NCBI GenBank assembly: GCA_031261385.1 | Contig: JAISJS010000353.1 | Coordinates: 1-6,073 of the forward strand | Origin: Treponema sp. | GTDB lineage: Bacteria > Spirochaetota > Spirochaetia > Treponematales > Breznakiellaceae | Length of the DNA stretch: 6,073 nucleotides | Direction: 5' to 3' | Shown: one piece after another, positions 1 to 5,451 of the stretch | Position numbering within the stretch: the first letter of the stretch is position 1 | How the letters are laid out: every line of letters starts with the position of its first letter | The notes under the pieces: model-generated | Databases searched by the model: none | What the model was told of the DNA's origin: nothing | What the model saw: the letters and a program-made list of their open reading frames with translations, nothing else | Program-made: the position numbers and the translations under genes

Positions 1-455
1 AAATTCCGGTTTTCCGCAGGATTGTCAAAATGGATAACCCCAAAACGTCCGCCGCCTATATAGCTTACCGTGTCTCCAGCTTCGAGGGGTTCCCCTTCAC
101 TAATCCGGGCGATAACACAGTCAAAGTGAACCGGCGCCCCTGAGCTTTTATCGGCAACGGCGGCGGAAATATCCTTTATCGGCTTACCGCAATAAGGGCA
201 GTCCGGCGCAGGCAGGGGATCGGTGGACATTTTCGGCGGAACCCAGCGGGGACGTTCAAAAAAGCCGCCGCGGTTCTTGTCATATCGCGCAGGGTCTCCG
301 GCTTTTGCCGCAGTATTTGCGCCGGTGTTTGTACCGGCATGTGCGACGGCATGTGCCGAGGCATGCGCCGAGGCATCGTTCTCCCTTTCCCGGTGTTTAA
401 AGGACTTCCTGCGGTTGTTCCCGCGATTATCTCCGCCCTTTCCGCTGCCGCTCAT
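1..455 (-). CDS. Uncharacterised protein with a CxxC...HxxC putative zinc site, partial (C-terminus outside window)
   Basis: I do not recognise a named family. The visible 151 residues start at an ATG preceded by a strong ribosome binding site (AGGGAGGA at 463-470, 7 bases upstream), which decides the start; the frame is open to the left edge. Residues 1-25 are basic and Gly/Asn/Arg-rich. Residues 27-42 form a His-Ala-rich tandem repeat (DASA HASA HAVA HAGT). A more ordered part begins near residue 63 (FFERPRWVPPKM) and contains Cys86-Pro-Tyr-Cys89-Gly followed by His110-Phe-Asp-Cys113, a spacing that suits a treble-clef or LIM-like zinc site. Residues 128-145 (GDTVSYIGGGRFGVIHFD) look like beta strands. 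The gene overlaps the preceding 61-residue gene by 29 bases in another frame, so it is probably translationally coupled to it. Zinc binding is inferred from the spacing only; a nucleic-acid or protein-binding role is possible but unsupported. Confidence 0.8.
   Translation of the reverse strand, partial: MSGSGKGGDNRGNNRRKSFKHRERENDASAHASAHAVAHAGTNTGANTAAKAGDPARYDKNRGGFFERPRWVPPKMSTDPLPAPDCPYCGKPIKDISAAVADKSSGAPVHFDCVIARISEGEPLEAGDTVSYIGGGRFGVIHFDNPAENRN
330..377 (-). repeat. Four imperfect 12-base tandem repeats coding for His-Ala-rich tetrapeptides
   Basis: Reading on the minus strand, four adjacent 12-base units are GATGCCTCGGCG, CATGCCTCGGCA, CATGCCGTCGCA and CATGCCGGTACA. The unit length is a multiple of three, so the repeat stays in frame in the zinc-finger-like gene and encodes DASA, HASA, HAVA and HAGT. 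Copy-number change by slippage would lengthen or shorten the linker without a frameshift. The same units give a spurious Met-Pro-rich reading in another frame. Confidence 0.8.
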
Positions 456-612
456 TGTACAGTCCTCCCTGGGAAATATCGAGAAGCTCATTGCTCAACA
501 CCAGCGCTATCCGTTGAATCGCTTCATACAGATAATCCTGATTGTTTATTTTAGTTCGCAGCTGCTCTAATTCAGAGGCCCTCATCCGGTTCTCTGTCCC
601 AGATACTATCAT
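427..612 (-). CDS. Small conserved-looking 61-residue protein, function unknown
   Basis: I do not recognise a family. The start ATG overlaps the yraN stop codon (ATGA) and is preceded by GGAG five bases upstream, typical of a coupled gene in this operon; an alternative in-frame Met is residue 10. Residues 10-47 (starting RMRASELEQLRTK) have the heptad-like pattern of one or two amphipathic helices, and the C-terminus is basic (RQRKGRR). There is no signal peptide or membrane segment. The 3' end overlaps the following zinc-finger-like gene by 29 bases and contains that gene's ribosome binding site. Packing on both sides supports a real gene; function cannot be given. A small helical protein that binds a partner or RNA is possible. 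Confidence 0.7.
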   Translation of the reverse strand: MIVSGTENRMRASELEQLRTKINNQDYLYEAIQRIALVLSNELLDISQGGLYNERQRKGRR

Positions 613-980
613 ACACGCTCCATGAAGGCTGATTCAAGATGGGTAAGGCCCTCCGGCTCCGGTCCGACAAAAACCACATCAAAACGTACTGTCATCTCAT
701 TATATTTTCGATGGGACGCAATGAAATACTTAGCTGTTTCGATAATTCGCTGTTGTTTTTTATGATCGATGCTGTACCGGAGGTTTTCAATCCCGTAGGC
801 GGACCATGCTTTTACCTCGATAAACACCAGCGTTTCCCCATCCAGGGCGATAATATCAACCTCGCCGCGTTTGGAACGGAAATTCCGTGTGATAATCTGC
901 ATTCCCGCTTTTTCCAGCGCCGCCGCCGCCTTGTCCTCACCATCCTGCCCGAGGCTGCGGCCCAGGCCGGCCCTGCTCAT
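609..980 (-). CDS. yraN: YraN / UPF0102 family endonuclease-like protein
   Basis: A 123-residue cytoplasmic protein of the UPF0102 (YraN) family, normal in length. The family has a restriction-endonuclease-like fold related to Holliday-junction resolvases, but its cellular role is not firmly established. The signature is clear: the N-terminal G-x-x-G-E-D-x-A-A-x-x-L-x-x-x-G helix (residues 11-26), N33, then R38-G-E40-V-D42-I-I-A followed by V-F-I-E55-V-K57, matching the E...D...ExK nuclease core. K75 in the central helix and RFDVVFV (residues 99-105) complete the family pattern. The start ATG overlaps the stop of the HD-GYP gene by ATGA, which fixes the start and suggests coupling; AAGGAAA further upstream is only a weak ribosome binding site. 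yraN often lies near rplS/rnhB in bacterial genomes, consistent with this site. Confidence 0.93.
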   Translation of the reverse strand: MSRAGLGRSLGQDGEDKAAAALEKAGMQIITRNFRSKRGEVDIIALDGETLVFIEVKAWSAYGIENLRYSIDHKKQQRIIETAKYFIASHRKYNEMTVRFDVVFVGPEPEGLTHLESAFMERV

Positions 981-2218
981 TTCTTGGCGATTTCCTTGGG
1001 ATCAACGGCTTTGGCAATAAAAAGGCTTTTTTCGGTTAAAAGGTCGATAAGATCGCCTTCTTCCTGCTTAAAGGTCTTACCGAATTCGTCCACCAACACG
1101 CGGATTTTCGGGCGCAGCGGAGCGTCGCCGTGGACTTCGGTCACTCTGGCAAGAGCCCCGTTATTAAGCAGAATGATCGAGCCGATGGGGTAGATTCCCA
1201 TGGTCTGAATAAACGCCTTGAGCACATCCGGGTCGAAACGCCGGGAATTGTCGGAAAGGAGGTTCTTCATGGCCTGGTAGCCTACCATCGAGTTACGGTA
1301 GGACTTTTGGCTGACCATTGCCTCAAAGGCGTCGGCGACGGAAACAATCCGCGCCCCCATGTCGATAGCGCTGCCGGAGATACGCCGGGGGTAGCCTTCC
1401 CCGTCCCAGCGTTCATGGTGCTGAATGGCGATAAGCCCCACATCTTCGGGGTACAGGAGTTCCTTGGCGACAATTTTATGCGTGTAGAGCGGATGAGCCT
1501 GCATACGCTGGAGTTCCGCTTCGGAAAGCCCGCCCCGCTTGTCGAGTATGTCCTTGGGCAGGCGGAGCATCCCCACATCGTGGAGCAGGGCGCCGGTGAT
1601 AATCTGCATAATCTTATGATTGGGGAGCTTGAGTTCCTGGGCTATCAATGCGGAGAGGATTGCGGCATTTACCGAACTTTTGGCCATCTCATGACCCGTT
1701 ACTTCCCCGCCCAGAATGTAGCCGATAAAACTGTCCCGCTGATCCCTGACTGCCTGAAGCAGACGGGAGCTGATGTTGTCGATGGATCGCGCTTCTATGG
1801 ACACTCCTTCAGAAATATTGGTAAAAACAATATCAAGCTGTTCAATAAGCTCTGTATAACTCCGGTAGGCCCCCGCATTTTCCTGAACTTCGGTCAGGGA
1901 AAGCAGATTCGGCTTGGGTTTTGCGGCAGGAACACTCTGTTCCGCTTCATTCTCCGCCGAAGACAGTTCCGCAGGCGCGTTATCGGCTTCTGCGGGCTTT
2001 GCCGCTTCTGCCCCGGGGACTTTTTTCGGCTTTTCCGCAATGATAGCCTGGGCTTCACCGTCAGTCTCAACTGTTTCTATGCCCCAGGAATTGAGCCGCT
2101 CAATGTCTTTTTTTCTGATGGCAACCCCTGCGGGTACAAGGAGATTATTACCCTCAATGTAAACCGGTTCCGAAAACGTAAGGCCCGGTTGTAAGGTTTT
2201 AACCGCTATTTTCTTCAT
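977..2218 (-). CDS. HD-GYP domain protein with degenerate metal site; possible c-di-GMP phosphodiesterase or receptor
   Basis: A 413-residue soluble protein with a three-part layout. Residues 1-55 match the N-terminal module common in HD-GYP proteins (IAVKTLQPGLTFSEPVY, then LLVPAGVAI). Residues 60-105 are an Ala/Glu/Pro-rich linker. Residues 165-340 are an HD-GYP domain: H213-D214-V-G, H242-P, H267-H268-E-R-W-D-G-E-G-Y-P, D296 in VADAFEAM, then SYRNS and FDPDV. The C-terminal segment GIYPIGSIILLNNG (341-354) is also typical of the family. HD-GYP domains hydrolyse cyclic di-GMP using a two- or three-metal centre. Here the usual first metal-ligand His is Ser181 (K-SSVN instead of HSVN), the Lys of HDxGK is Met217, and the usual Gly after H242 is Thr246; E177 sits where some family members have a metal-binding Glu. 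Catalysis may be reduced or lost. The gene overlaps the FlhB-like gene and yraN by ATGA at each end. A link to motility is inferred from its neighbours. Confidence 0.92.
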   Translation of the reverse strand: MKKIAVKTLQPGLTFSEPVYIEGNNLLVPAGVAIRKKDIERLNSWGIETVETDGEAQAIIAEKPKKVPGAEAAKPAEADNAPAELSSAENEAEQSVPAAKPKPNLLSLTEVQENAGAYRSYTELIEQLDIVFTNISEGVSIEARSIDNISSRLLQAVRDQRDSFIGYILGGEVTGHEMAKSSVNAAILSALIAQELKLPNHKIMQIITGALLHDVGMLRLPKDILDKRGGLSEAELQRMQAHPLYTHKIVAKELLYPEDVGLIAIQHHERWDGEGYPRRISGSAIDMGARIVSVADAFEAMVSQKSYRNSMVGYQAMKNLLSDNSRRFDPDVLKAFIQTMGIYPIGSIILLNNGALARVTEVHGDAPLRPKIRVLVDEFGKTFKQEEGDLIDLLTEKSLFIAKAVDPKEIAKK

Positions 2219-2472
2219 CCTTTATCCTTCATGAGTACAAATGACAATATTTTTGCCGCTGCTTCCCAACACCATACAGGTATAGTATCGCCGATTTTGA
2301 TTCCCGTGTCCAATAAAGCCGCCAGAGCGGGGTCCTCCACTATGGCAACCCCTGCCTCCTCTGCGGCGGCGATGATCCTTTCAGCTTCCCGGCCCTTTCC
2401 TGCGGCGATAAGCCGTGGGGCGGGATCCTCAGGGCTGTAGGCGATTGCCGAAGCTGTTTTCCCCGCTTCCAT
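2215..2472 (-). CDS. FlhB C-terminal-domain-like protein (FlhX/YlqH type)
   Basis: An 85-residue protein resembling only the cytoplasmic C-terminal domain of FlhB/YscU, the substrate-specificity switch of the flagellar and type III export gates. The visible match runs through AIAYSPEDPAPRLIAAGKG (9-27), an Ala/Glu-rich helix with the A-x-x-I-x-x-A-A-E-x-x-x-V pattern (30-42), EDPALAALL (46-54), IGDTIP (60-65) and a final helix WEAAAKILSFV. It has no membrane part and lacks the autocleavage motif NPTH, which would sit just before residue 9; GKTAS is there instead. Such stand-alone proteins occur beside ylqG in Bacillus (ylqH) and in spirochaetes; in some bacteria they can partly substitute for the FlhB C-terminal domain. 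The ribosome binding site GAGG (2479-2482) lies in the last codons of the FliK-like gene, one base away from it, and the stop overlaps the HD-GYP start (ATGA). The start is therefore secure. Confidence 0.85.
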   Translation of the reverse strand: MEAGKTASAIAYSPEDPAPRLIAAGKGREAERIIAAAEEAGVAIVEDPALAALLDTGIKIGDTIPVWCWEAAAKILSFVLMKDKG

Positions 2473-2473
2473 G

Positions 2474-3625
2474 TTACACCTCTTTATTTACATAAGGCAA
2501 TACTTCATCCCCGCTGAATTCTTTAAATGAAGGGAATTCCGAATCATTTTTCACAATAATCTGTTCCGATTGAAACTGAAAAGCGTCGGCAAGAGTTTTT
2601 TGCAGAGCATCCAGCGCCCGTTTCTTCTCAGGCGGCCAAACAAGTAGCTCCAGCCGGGAAAAAACGTTCCCGTGGGAATCCCCCTCTTTGTGTTCCAGGT
2701 TGAACCGCCGCCGCCGCTCTCCGGTTGAAATATCCAGCGCCATGCGATCTGCCCGGACTTTCGGTGAAATGTCCCCGCCGGGCCATTTTGCCGGCGTTTC
2801 CCGCAGCAAAACCCGCAGTGAAACCCGGTATTCAGCCTCCCCCTCGGTGAACGAAAAAGGAAGTACCACCCAGCGCTGTCCGTTTTTTCCGGGCAAGCGG
2901 TTCAGCAGATTCAACAGGGGGTTCTTTTCACTGATAGCGCCGATTCTTTCTTTCAGTTCATCGATCTCCGGGGAATTTTCAGCCTCTTTTTCCGTATCTC
3001 CGGCCCTGCCGCCTGCGCCTGCTTCTGATCCGCCGTTGTCAGGCCTGCCGCCTGCGCCATTGTTTCCGTCCGGGTCTACTTCAAATTGCCCTGTCTCTGA
3101 CAGCCCGGTCAAAGACAGGGCATAGTTTTCCAGGCCTTTTGGGGTCAAAGCGGCGCCCTTATCCGCGGCAGCCGCTGCCGCCAGGGACAGAGTCTCCTGT
3201 GAAGCCAAAGCTCCCTGCGATAATGCGGCTTTTGGGGACAGCGCTTCACCGGGCGGCGCCCTAAGCAGAGCTCCAAGCGACGCCCTGAGCGGCGCTCCCG
3301 GGCCGCCGTTTTTTTCTGCCGAAGGAGCCGGGTTGGAGGCTGCCTGGGCACGCAGAACGTCCCGGCGGAGTTTTGCCAGCAGCGCGGGGTCTAACGGCAG
3401 CGAAAAGTATTTAACAAACGCAACCAGCGCCGCGGAAAGTTTATCGGCAGGAAGGCCCAATGTGGTAAAAATTGAGGAACGGGCGGTAACAGGCTGCGGC
3501 GTGGGTTTGGATTGAGAATTCAAACCCGAAGGAATTGAAGGTGATGGGACCTGTTTAACAGCAGCATTTTTACCGGAGATTTCAGGTTTAACTGTATTTG
3601 GAATACCGTGACCGGTAATTTTCAT
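2474..3625 (-). CDS. FliK/YlqG-like protein, probable flagellar hook-length-control relative
   Basis: A 383-residue protein of low-complexity character. From the chosen ATG it begins MKITGHGIPNT. An ordered helical patch follows at residues 54-91 (contains LGLPADKLSAALVAF and FSLPLDPALLAKLRRDVL), then a long Ala/Leu/Pro/Gly-rich region (92-215) and a compact C-terminal region (about 250-383) with alternating strands (WVVLPFSF, EYRVSLRVLL, RMALDIST, FSRLELLVWPPE) and a final helix (ALDALQKTLADAF). A disordered middle with a folded C-terminal domain is the FliK pattern, and position just before the FlhB-like gene matches Bacillus ylqG-ylqH. FliK binds the FlhB C-terminal domain to stop hook growth, so the pair is suggestive. 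I cannot prove homology by eye. The frame also opens further upstream to a TTG at 3676, but that extension lies in repeat-like intergenic DNA and has no ribosome binding site, so ATG 3625 is preferred although its own ribosome binding site is also weak. Confidence 0.6.
   Translation of the reverse strand: MKITGHGIPNTVKPEISGKNAAVKQVPSPSIPSGLNSQSKPTPQPVTARSSIFTTLGLPADKLSAALVAFVKYFSLPLDPALLAKLRRDVLRAQAASNPAPSAEKNGGPGAPLRASLGALLRAPPGEALSPKAALSQGALASQETLSLAAAAAADKGAALTPKGLENYALSLTGLSETGQFEVDPDGNNGAGGRPDNGGSEAGAGGRAGDTEKEAENSPEIDELKERIGAISEKNPLLNLLNRLPGKNGQRWVVLPFSFTEGEAEYRVSLRVLLRETPAKWPGGDISPKVRADRMALDISTGERRRRFNLEHKEGDSHGNVFSRLELLVWPPEKKRALDALQKTLADAFQFQSEQIIVKNDSEFPSFKEFSGDEVLPYVNKEV
3005..3058 (-). 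repeat. Pair of 15-base direct repeats inside the FliK-like gene
   Basis: The 15-base word CCTGCCGCCTGCGCC (plus strand) occurs at 3005-3019 and 3044-3058. The offset of 39 bases is 13 codons, so both copies are read in the same frame and give the GAGGR repeats in the Gly-rich linker (residues around 190-208 of the protein). This is a likely hot spot for in-frame expansion or deletion in a disordered segment. Confidence 0.7.
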
Positions 3626-3652
3626 CAAAATAAGAATACAAAGATTTTCAAC

Positions 3653-3743
3653 CGCTAAGGCGAAGAAGGCGCGCAAAGGAATAAGAAAAGCAAAAGACAG
3701 AACTATCTATACCTATTTTCTTTTCTTCCCCTTATTCGCCTTC
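3653..3743. repeat. Degenerate CGC-AAGG repeats and imperfect inverted repeat in the rplS to FliK-like gap
   Basis: On the plus strand three short related units follow each other: CGCTAAGG (3653-3660), CGAAGAAGG (3661-3669) and CGCGCAAAGG (3670-3679). The stretch then forms an imperfect inverted repeat: GAAGGCG (3665-3671) pairs with CGCCTTC (3737-3743), and AAGAAAAG (3683-3690) pairs with CTTTTCTT (3720-3727), with poorly matched bases between. The rest of the 185-base gap (3626-3810) shows no gene. Short CGC-AAG-type intergenic repeats are dispersed in some bacterial genomes; that this is one is inference. Confidence 0.45.
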
Positions 3744-3750
3744 TGAAGAA

Positions 3751-3764
3751 CCCGCTTTCGCGGG
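3751..3764 (-). terminator. Short GC hairpin downstream of rplS, weak terminator or attenuator candidate
   Basis: On the minus strand CCCGC-GAAA-GCGGG forms a 5-bp all-GC stem with a stable GAAA tetraloop, 47 bases after the rplS stop, followed by TTCTTC instead of a true U run. It stands at the only sizeable break between the translation genes and the flagellar-type genes, so partial termination or RNA processing here is plausible. The short stem and interrupted T tract keep confidence low. Confidence 0.35.
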
Positions 3765-3810
3765 GGAGTTTGTGGTTAATTACTCTTCCTGTTTATTTTT
3801 ATTGACAGGT

Positions 3811-4194
3811 TTAATTCTGGACAGGGGCAGCCTTGGCTTTGGAACCTTTGTGACCAATAAGTTCCTTGATTTTGGCGGCTTTGCCGATCTTCTCCCGAAT
3901 ATAGTACAGCTTGGCACGGCGGACTTTTCCGGGGCGGACCACTTCAACTTTCGCAATGCGGGGTGAATGAATCGGGAATACCCGCTCAACGCCGACACCG
4001 TAGGAATTTTTCCGCACGGTAAAGGACTTGCCAATCCGTGAATTCTTTATGGCAATGACCAGACCTTCGTAGATCTGGATACGTTCATTTTTGCCTTCGA
4101 CAATTTTGAAATGAACCTTTACGGTGTCTCCTACCTTGAACTGGTCAAGTTCGGTCTTCATTTGGGCGGCTTCAATCGCCTTTATTTCGTTCAT
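3811..4194 (-). CDS. rplS: Ribosomal protein L19
   Basis: A 127-residue L19, part of the 50S subunit at the interface with 30S. The family pattern is intact: KVGDTVKVHFKIVEG (residues 20-34), ERIQIYEGLVIAIKN, FTVRKNSYGVGVERVFPIHSP (split at 58-78), then RRAKLYYIREKIGKAAKIKE. It is about ten residues longer than the usual 115-117 because of a Lys/Ala-rich tail after KEL (GHKGSKAKAAPVQN). The start at 4194 gives the N-terminus MNEIKAIEAAQMK that matches the family; Met12 is an internal alternative. It begins inside trmD with a 23-base overlap, using the GAGGAG ribosome binding site within the last trmD codons, so its translation is probably coupled to trmD. Confidence 0.98.
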   Translation of the reverse strand: MNEIKAIEAAQMKTELDQFKVGDTVKVHFKIVEGKNERIQIYEGLVIAIKNSRIGKSFTVRKNSYGVGVERVFPIHSPRIAKVEVVRPGKVRRAKLYYIREKIGKAAKIKELIGHKGSKAKAAPVQN

Positions 4195-4942
4195 TTTTCC
4201 GCAACTCCTCTATAATGCTAACGGTTTCCTCATCAAAGAGACCCGCTTCCTCCCCCCGCCGAATCAAATCCGGTCGCAGGGCAAGGGTTTTTTCAACCCG
4301 TTTTTCAAGACGCCACCGCCTGATATTTGCATGGTGCCCGGAAAGCAGAACCTCGGGAACTCTCATTGTATCATAAACTTCCGGGCGTGTAAACTGGGGA
4401 TACTCCAAAAGTCCCCCGGAAAAGCTCTCTTCGTCCAAAGATTCCGAGGTAATCACCTGGTCCACGAGCCGGTATGTGGCGTCAATGATAACCAGGGCCG
4501 CCGCCTCCCCGGAAGAAAGCACATAGTCCCCGATGGAAATTTCATCATCAACATACCGGTCGATGATCCGCTGATCGATTCCCTCATAGCGCCCGCACAG
4601 CAGAATCAGCTCATCCTCGCCAGCCAATTCCTTCGCCAGCGCCTGATTAAACGGCCGCCCCGAAGGAGTAAGGTATATAACCCGCGGCTTAAAAGGGTGA
4701 CTGACACCTTTTTTGGCCCCTGCAGCCTCCAGCGCCCGGCCCAAAGGTTCACTGAGCATCAGCATACCCGGTCCGCCGCCGTAGGGCGCGTCATCACAGG
4801 TGTGGTGCTTGTCCTGAGCATAATCCCGTATATTTATTACCTGATAGGTAATAATACCCTTATCTACCGCCTTTGCCATGATTGAATTGGCAAAAAAAGC
4901 GTCGGTGATTTCGGGAAAAAGGGTAAGTACGGTATATTTCAT
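4172..4942 (-). CDS. trmD: tRNA (guanine-37-N1) methyltransferase TrmD
   Basis: SAM-dependent SPOUT methyltransferase that makes m1G37 in tRNAs with G36-G37 and so prevents +1 frameshifting; it works as a homodimer in the cytoplasm. From the chosen ATG (256 residues) the order of motifs is MKYTVLTLFPE, D-D-A-P-Y-G-G-G-P-G-M (50-60), LTPSGRPFNQALAKELA (91-107), LLCGRYEGIDQR (114-125), ISIGDYVL (135-142), then SFSGGLLEYPQFTRPEV and SGHHANIRRWR. The trefoil-knot SAM loop usually reads L-(S/T)-G-G-E; here it reads L-S-S-G-E, a Gly to Ser change at residue 144. The conserved Arg of DQR and Asp of IGDYVL are present. ATG 4942 overlaps the rimM stop as ATGA and fits the family N-terminus; ATG 4954 would add MGSR. 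Neither has a strong ribosome binding site, so coupling to rimM is likely. Confidence 0.97.
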   Translation of the reverse strand: MKYTVLTLFPEITDAFFANSIMAKAVDKGIITYQVINIRDYAQDKHHTCDDAPYGGGPGMLMLSEPLGRALEAAGAKKGVSHPFKPRVIYLTPSGRPFNQALAKELAGEDELILLCGRYEGIDQRIIDRYVDDEISIGDYVLSSGEAAALVIIDATYRLVDQVITSESLDEESFSGGLLEYPQFTRPEVYDTMRVPEVLLSGHHANIRRWRLEKRVEKTLALRPDLIRRGEEAGLFDEETVSIIEELRKNERNKGD

Positions 4943-5451
4943 TCGAGAACCCATGGTTGAAGAAGGGTTAAATTCCCTTTTTCAGGTTGAATTTCACTAA
5001 AAAAACCACTTCTAAAGGGGACTAGTTTACGTTCGCCGCCGGTCAAAAGCTTAATTTCCGCGAGATCTCCGCCTCCGCCCTCAATAATATCGGTGATATG
5101 CCCAATAATATCCCCGGTATCGCCGTTTTTTACCGCCAGGCCCCGGAGGTCCTCAACATAGTATTCACCGGGTTTAAGGGGGCTGGCATGTTCCCGATCA
5201 GTCACCAGCTCGGCGCCGCTCAGGGCTTTTGCCGCCTCCGGACTGTCAAAACCGTGAAATTTCATCACGAGGCCGGGAAAAGATGGGGCGCTCTCTTCAA
5301 TTTCGATGTCTTTGGTCTTGCCGTTTTGACGCAGCAAAACTGATTTAAGGGGCAGAAGATGATCGATTTCGCCGGAGAGGGGTTTAACTTTGACAAAGCC
5401 CTTGACCCCGAAAGGGGCGCCTACCAAAGCAACAACAAATTGTTCGGTCAA
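4939..5451 (-). CDS. rimM: Ribosome maturation factor RimM
   Basis: A 170-residue RimM, which binds S19 in the 30S head and assists maturation of the 16S 3' domain. The N-terminal domain has VVALVGAPFGVKGFVKVKPL (6-25, family pattern G-x-x-x-G-x-(R/K)-G-x-(V/L)-x-V), and the C-terminal PRC-barrel starts near residue 94 with GEYYVEDLRGLAV and continues through GDIIGHITDI and KLVPFRSGFFSEI. Length is normal. The start is TTG at 5451: there is no ATG or GTG start in frame between the khpA stop and this point, and the next residues fit the family start. No Shine-Dalgarno sequence precedes the TTG; the upstream CCTCAATCT is instead complementary to the end of khpA. rimM is in the same frame as khpA, separated by one TGA and 17 codons. 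The 3' end overlaps trmD by ATGA. Confidence 0.95.
   Translation of the reverse strand: MTEQFVVALVGAPFGVKGFVKVKPLSGEIDHLLPLKSVLLRQNGKTKDIEIEESAPSFPGLVMKFHGFDSPEAAKALSGAELVTDREHASPLKPGEYYVEDLRGLAVKNGDTGDIIGHITDIIEGGGGDLAEIKLLTGGERKLVPFRSGFFSEIQPEKGNLTLLQPWVLE

Noticed and set aside
176..376. Minus-strand Met-Pro-rich 66-codon frame
   Set aside because: It is an alternative frame of the zinc-finger-like gene; its repeated Met-Pro-Arg/His motif comes from the 12-base tandem repeat read out of frame, and it lacks a ribosome binding site.
639..2194. Long plus-strand open frames at 639-1193 and 1130-2194
   Set aside because: They lie fully opposite yraN and the HD-GYP gene, whose protein motifs are unmistakable; the plus-strand translations show no recognisable domain and would overlap each other.
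3626..3676. N-terminal extension of the FliK-like protein to a TTG at 3676
   Set aside because: The extension has no ribosome binding site, reads into repeat-like intergenic DNA, and the hydrophobic stretch it adds (CILIL) looks accidental rather than a signal peptide.
3788..3809. CCTGT...ACAGG inverted repeat just after the rplS stop
   Set aside because: Five-base arms with a 12-base AT-rich loop are weak and common by chance; no T run follows on the coding strand.
4124..4885. Plus-strand open frame of 253 codons opposite trmD and rplS
   Set aside because: Antisense to two clear essential genes; the translation is Pro/Arg/Asn-rich without a domain, as expected for a shadow frame.
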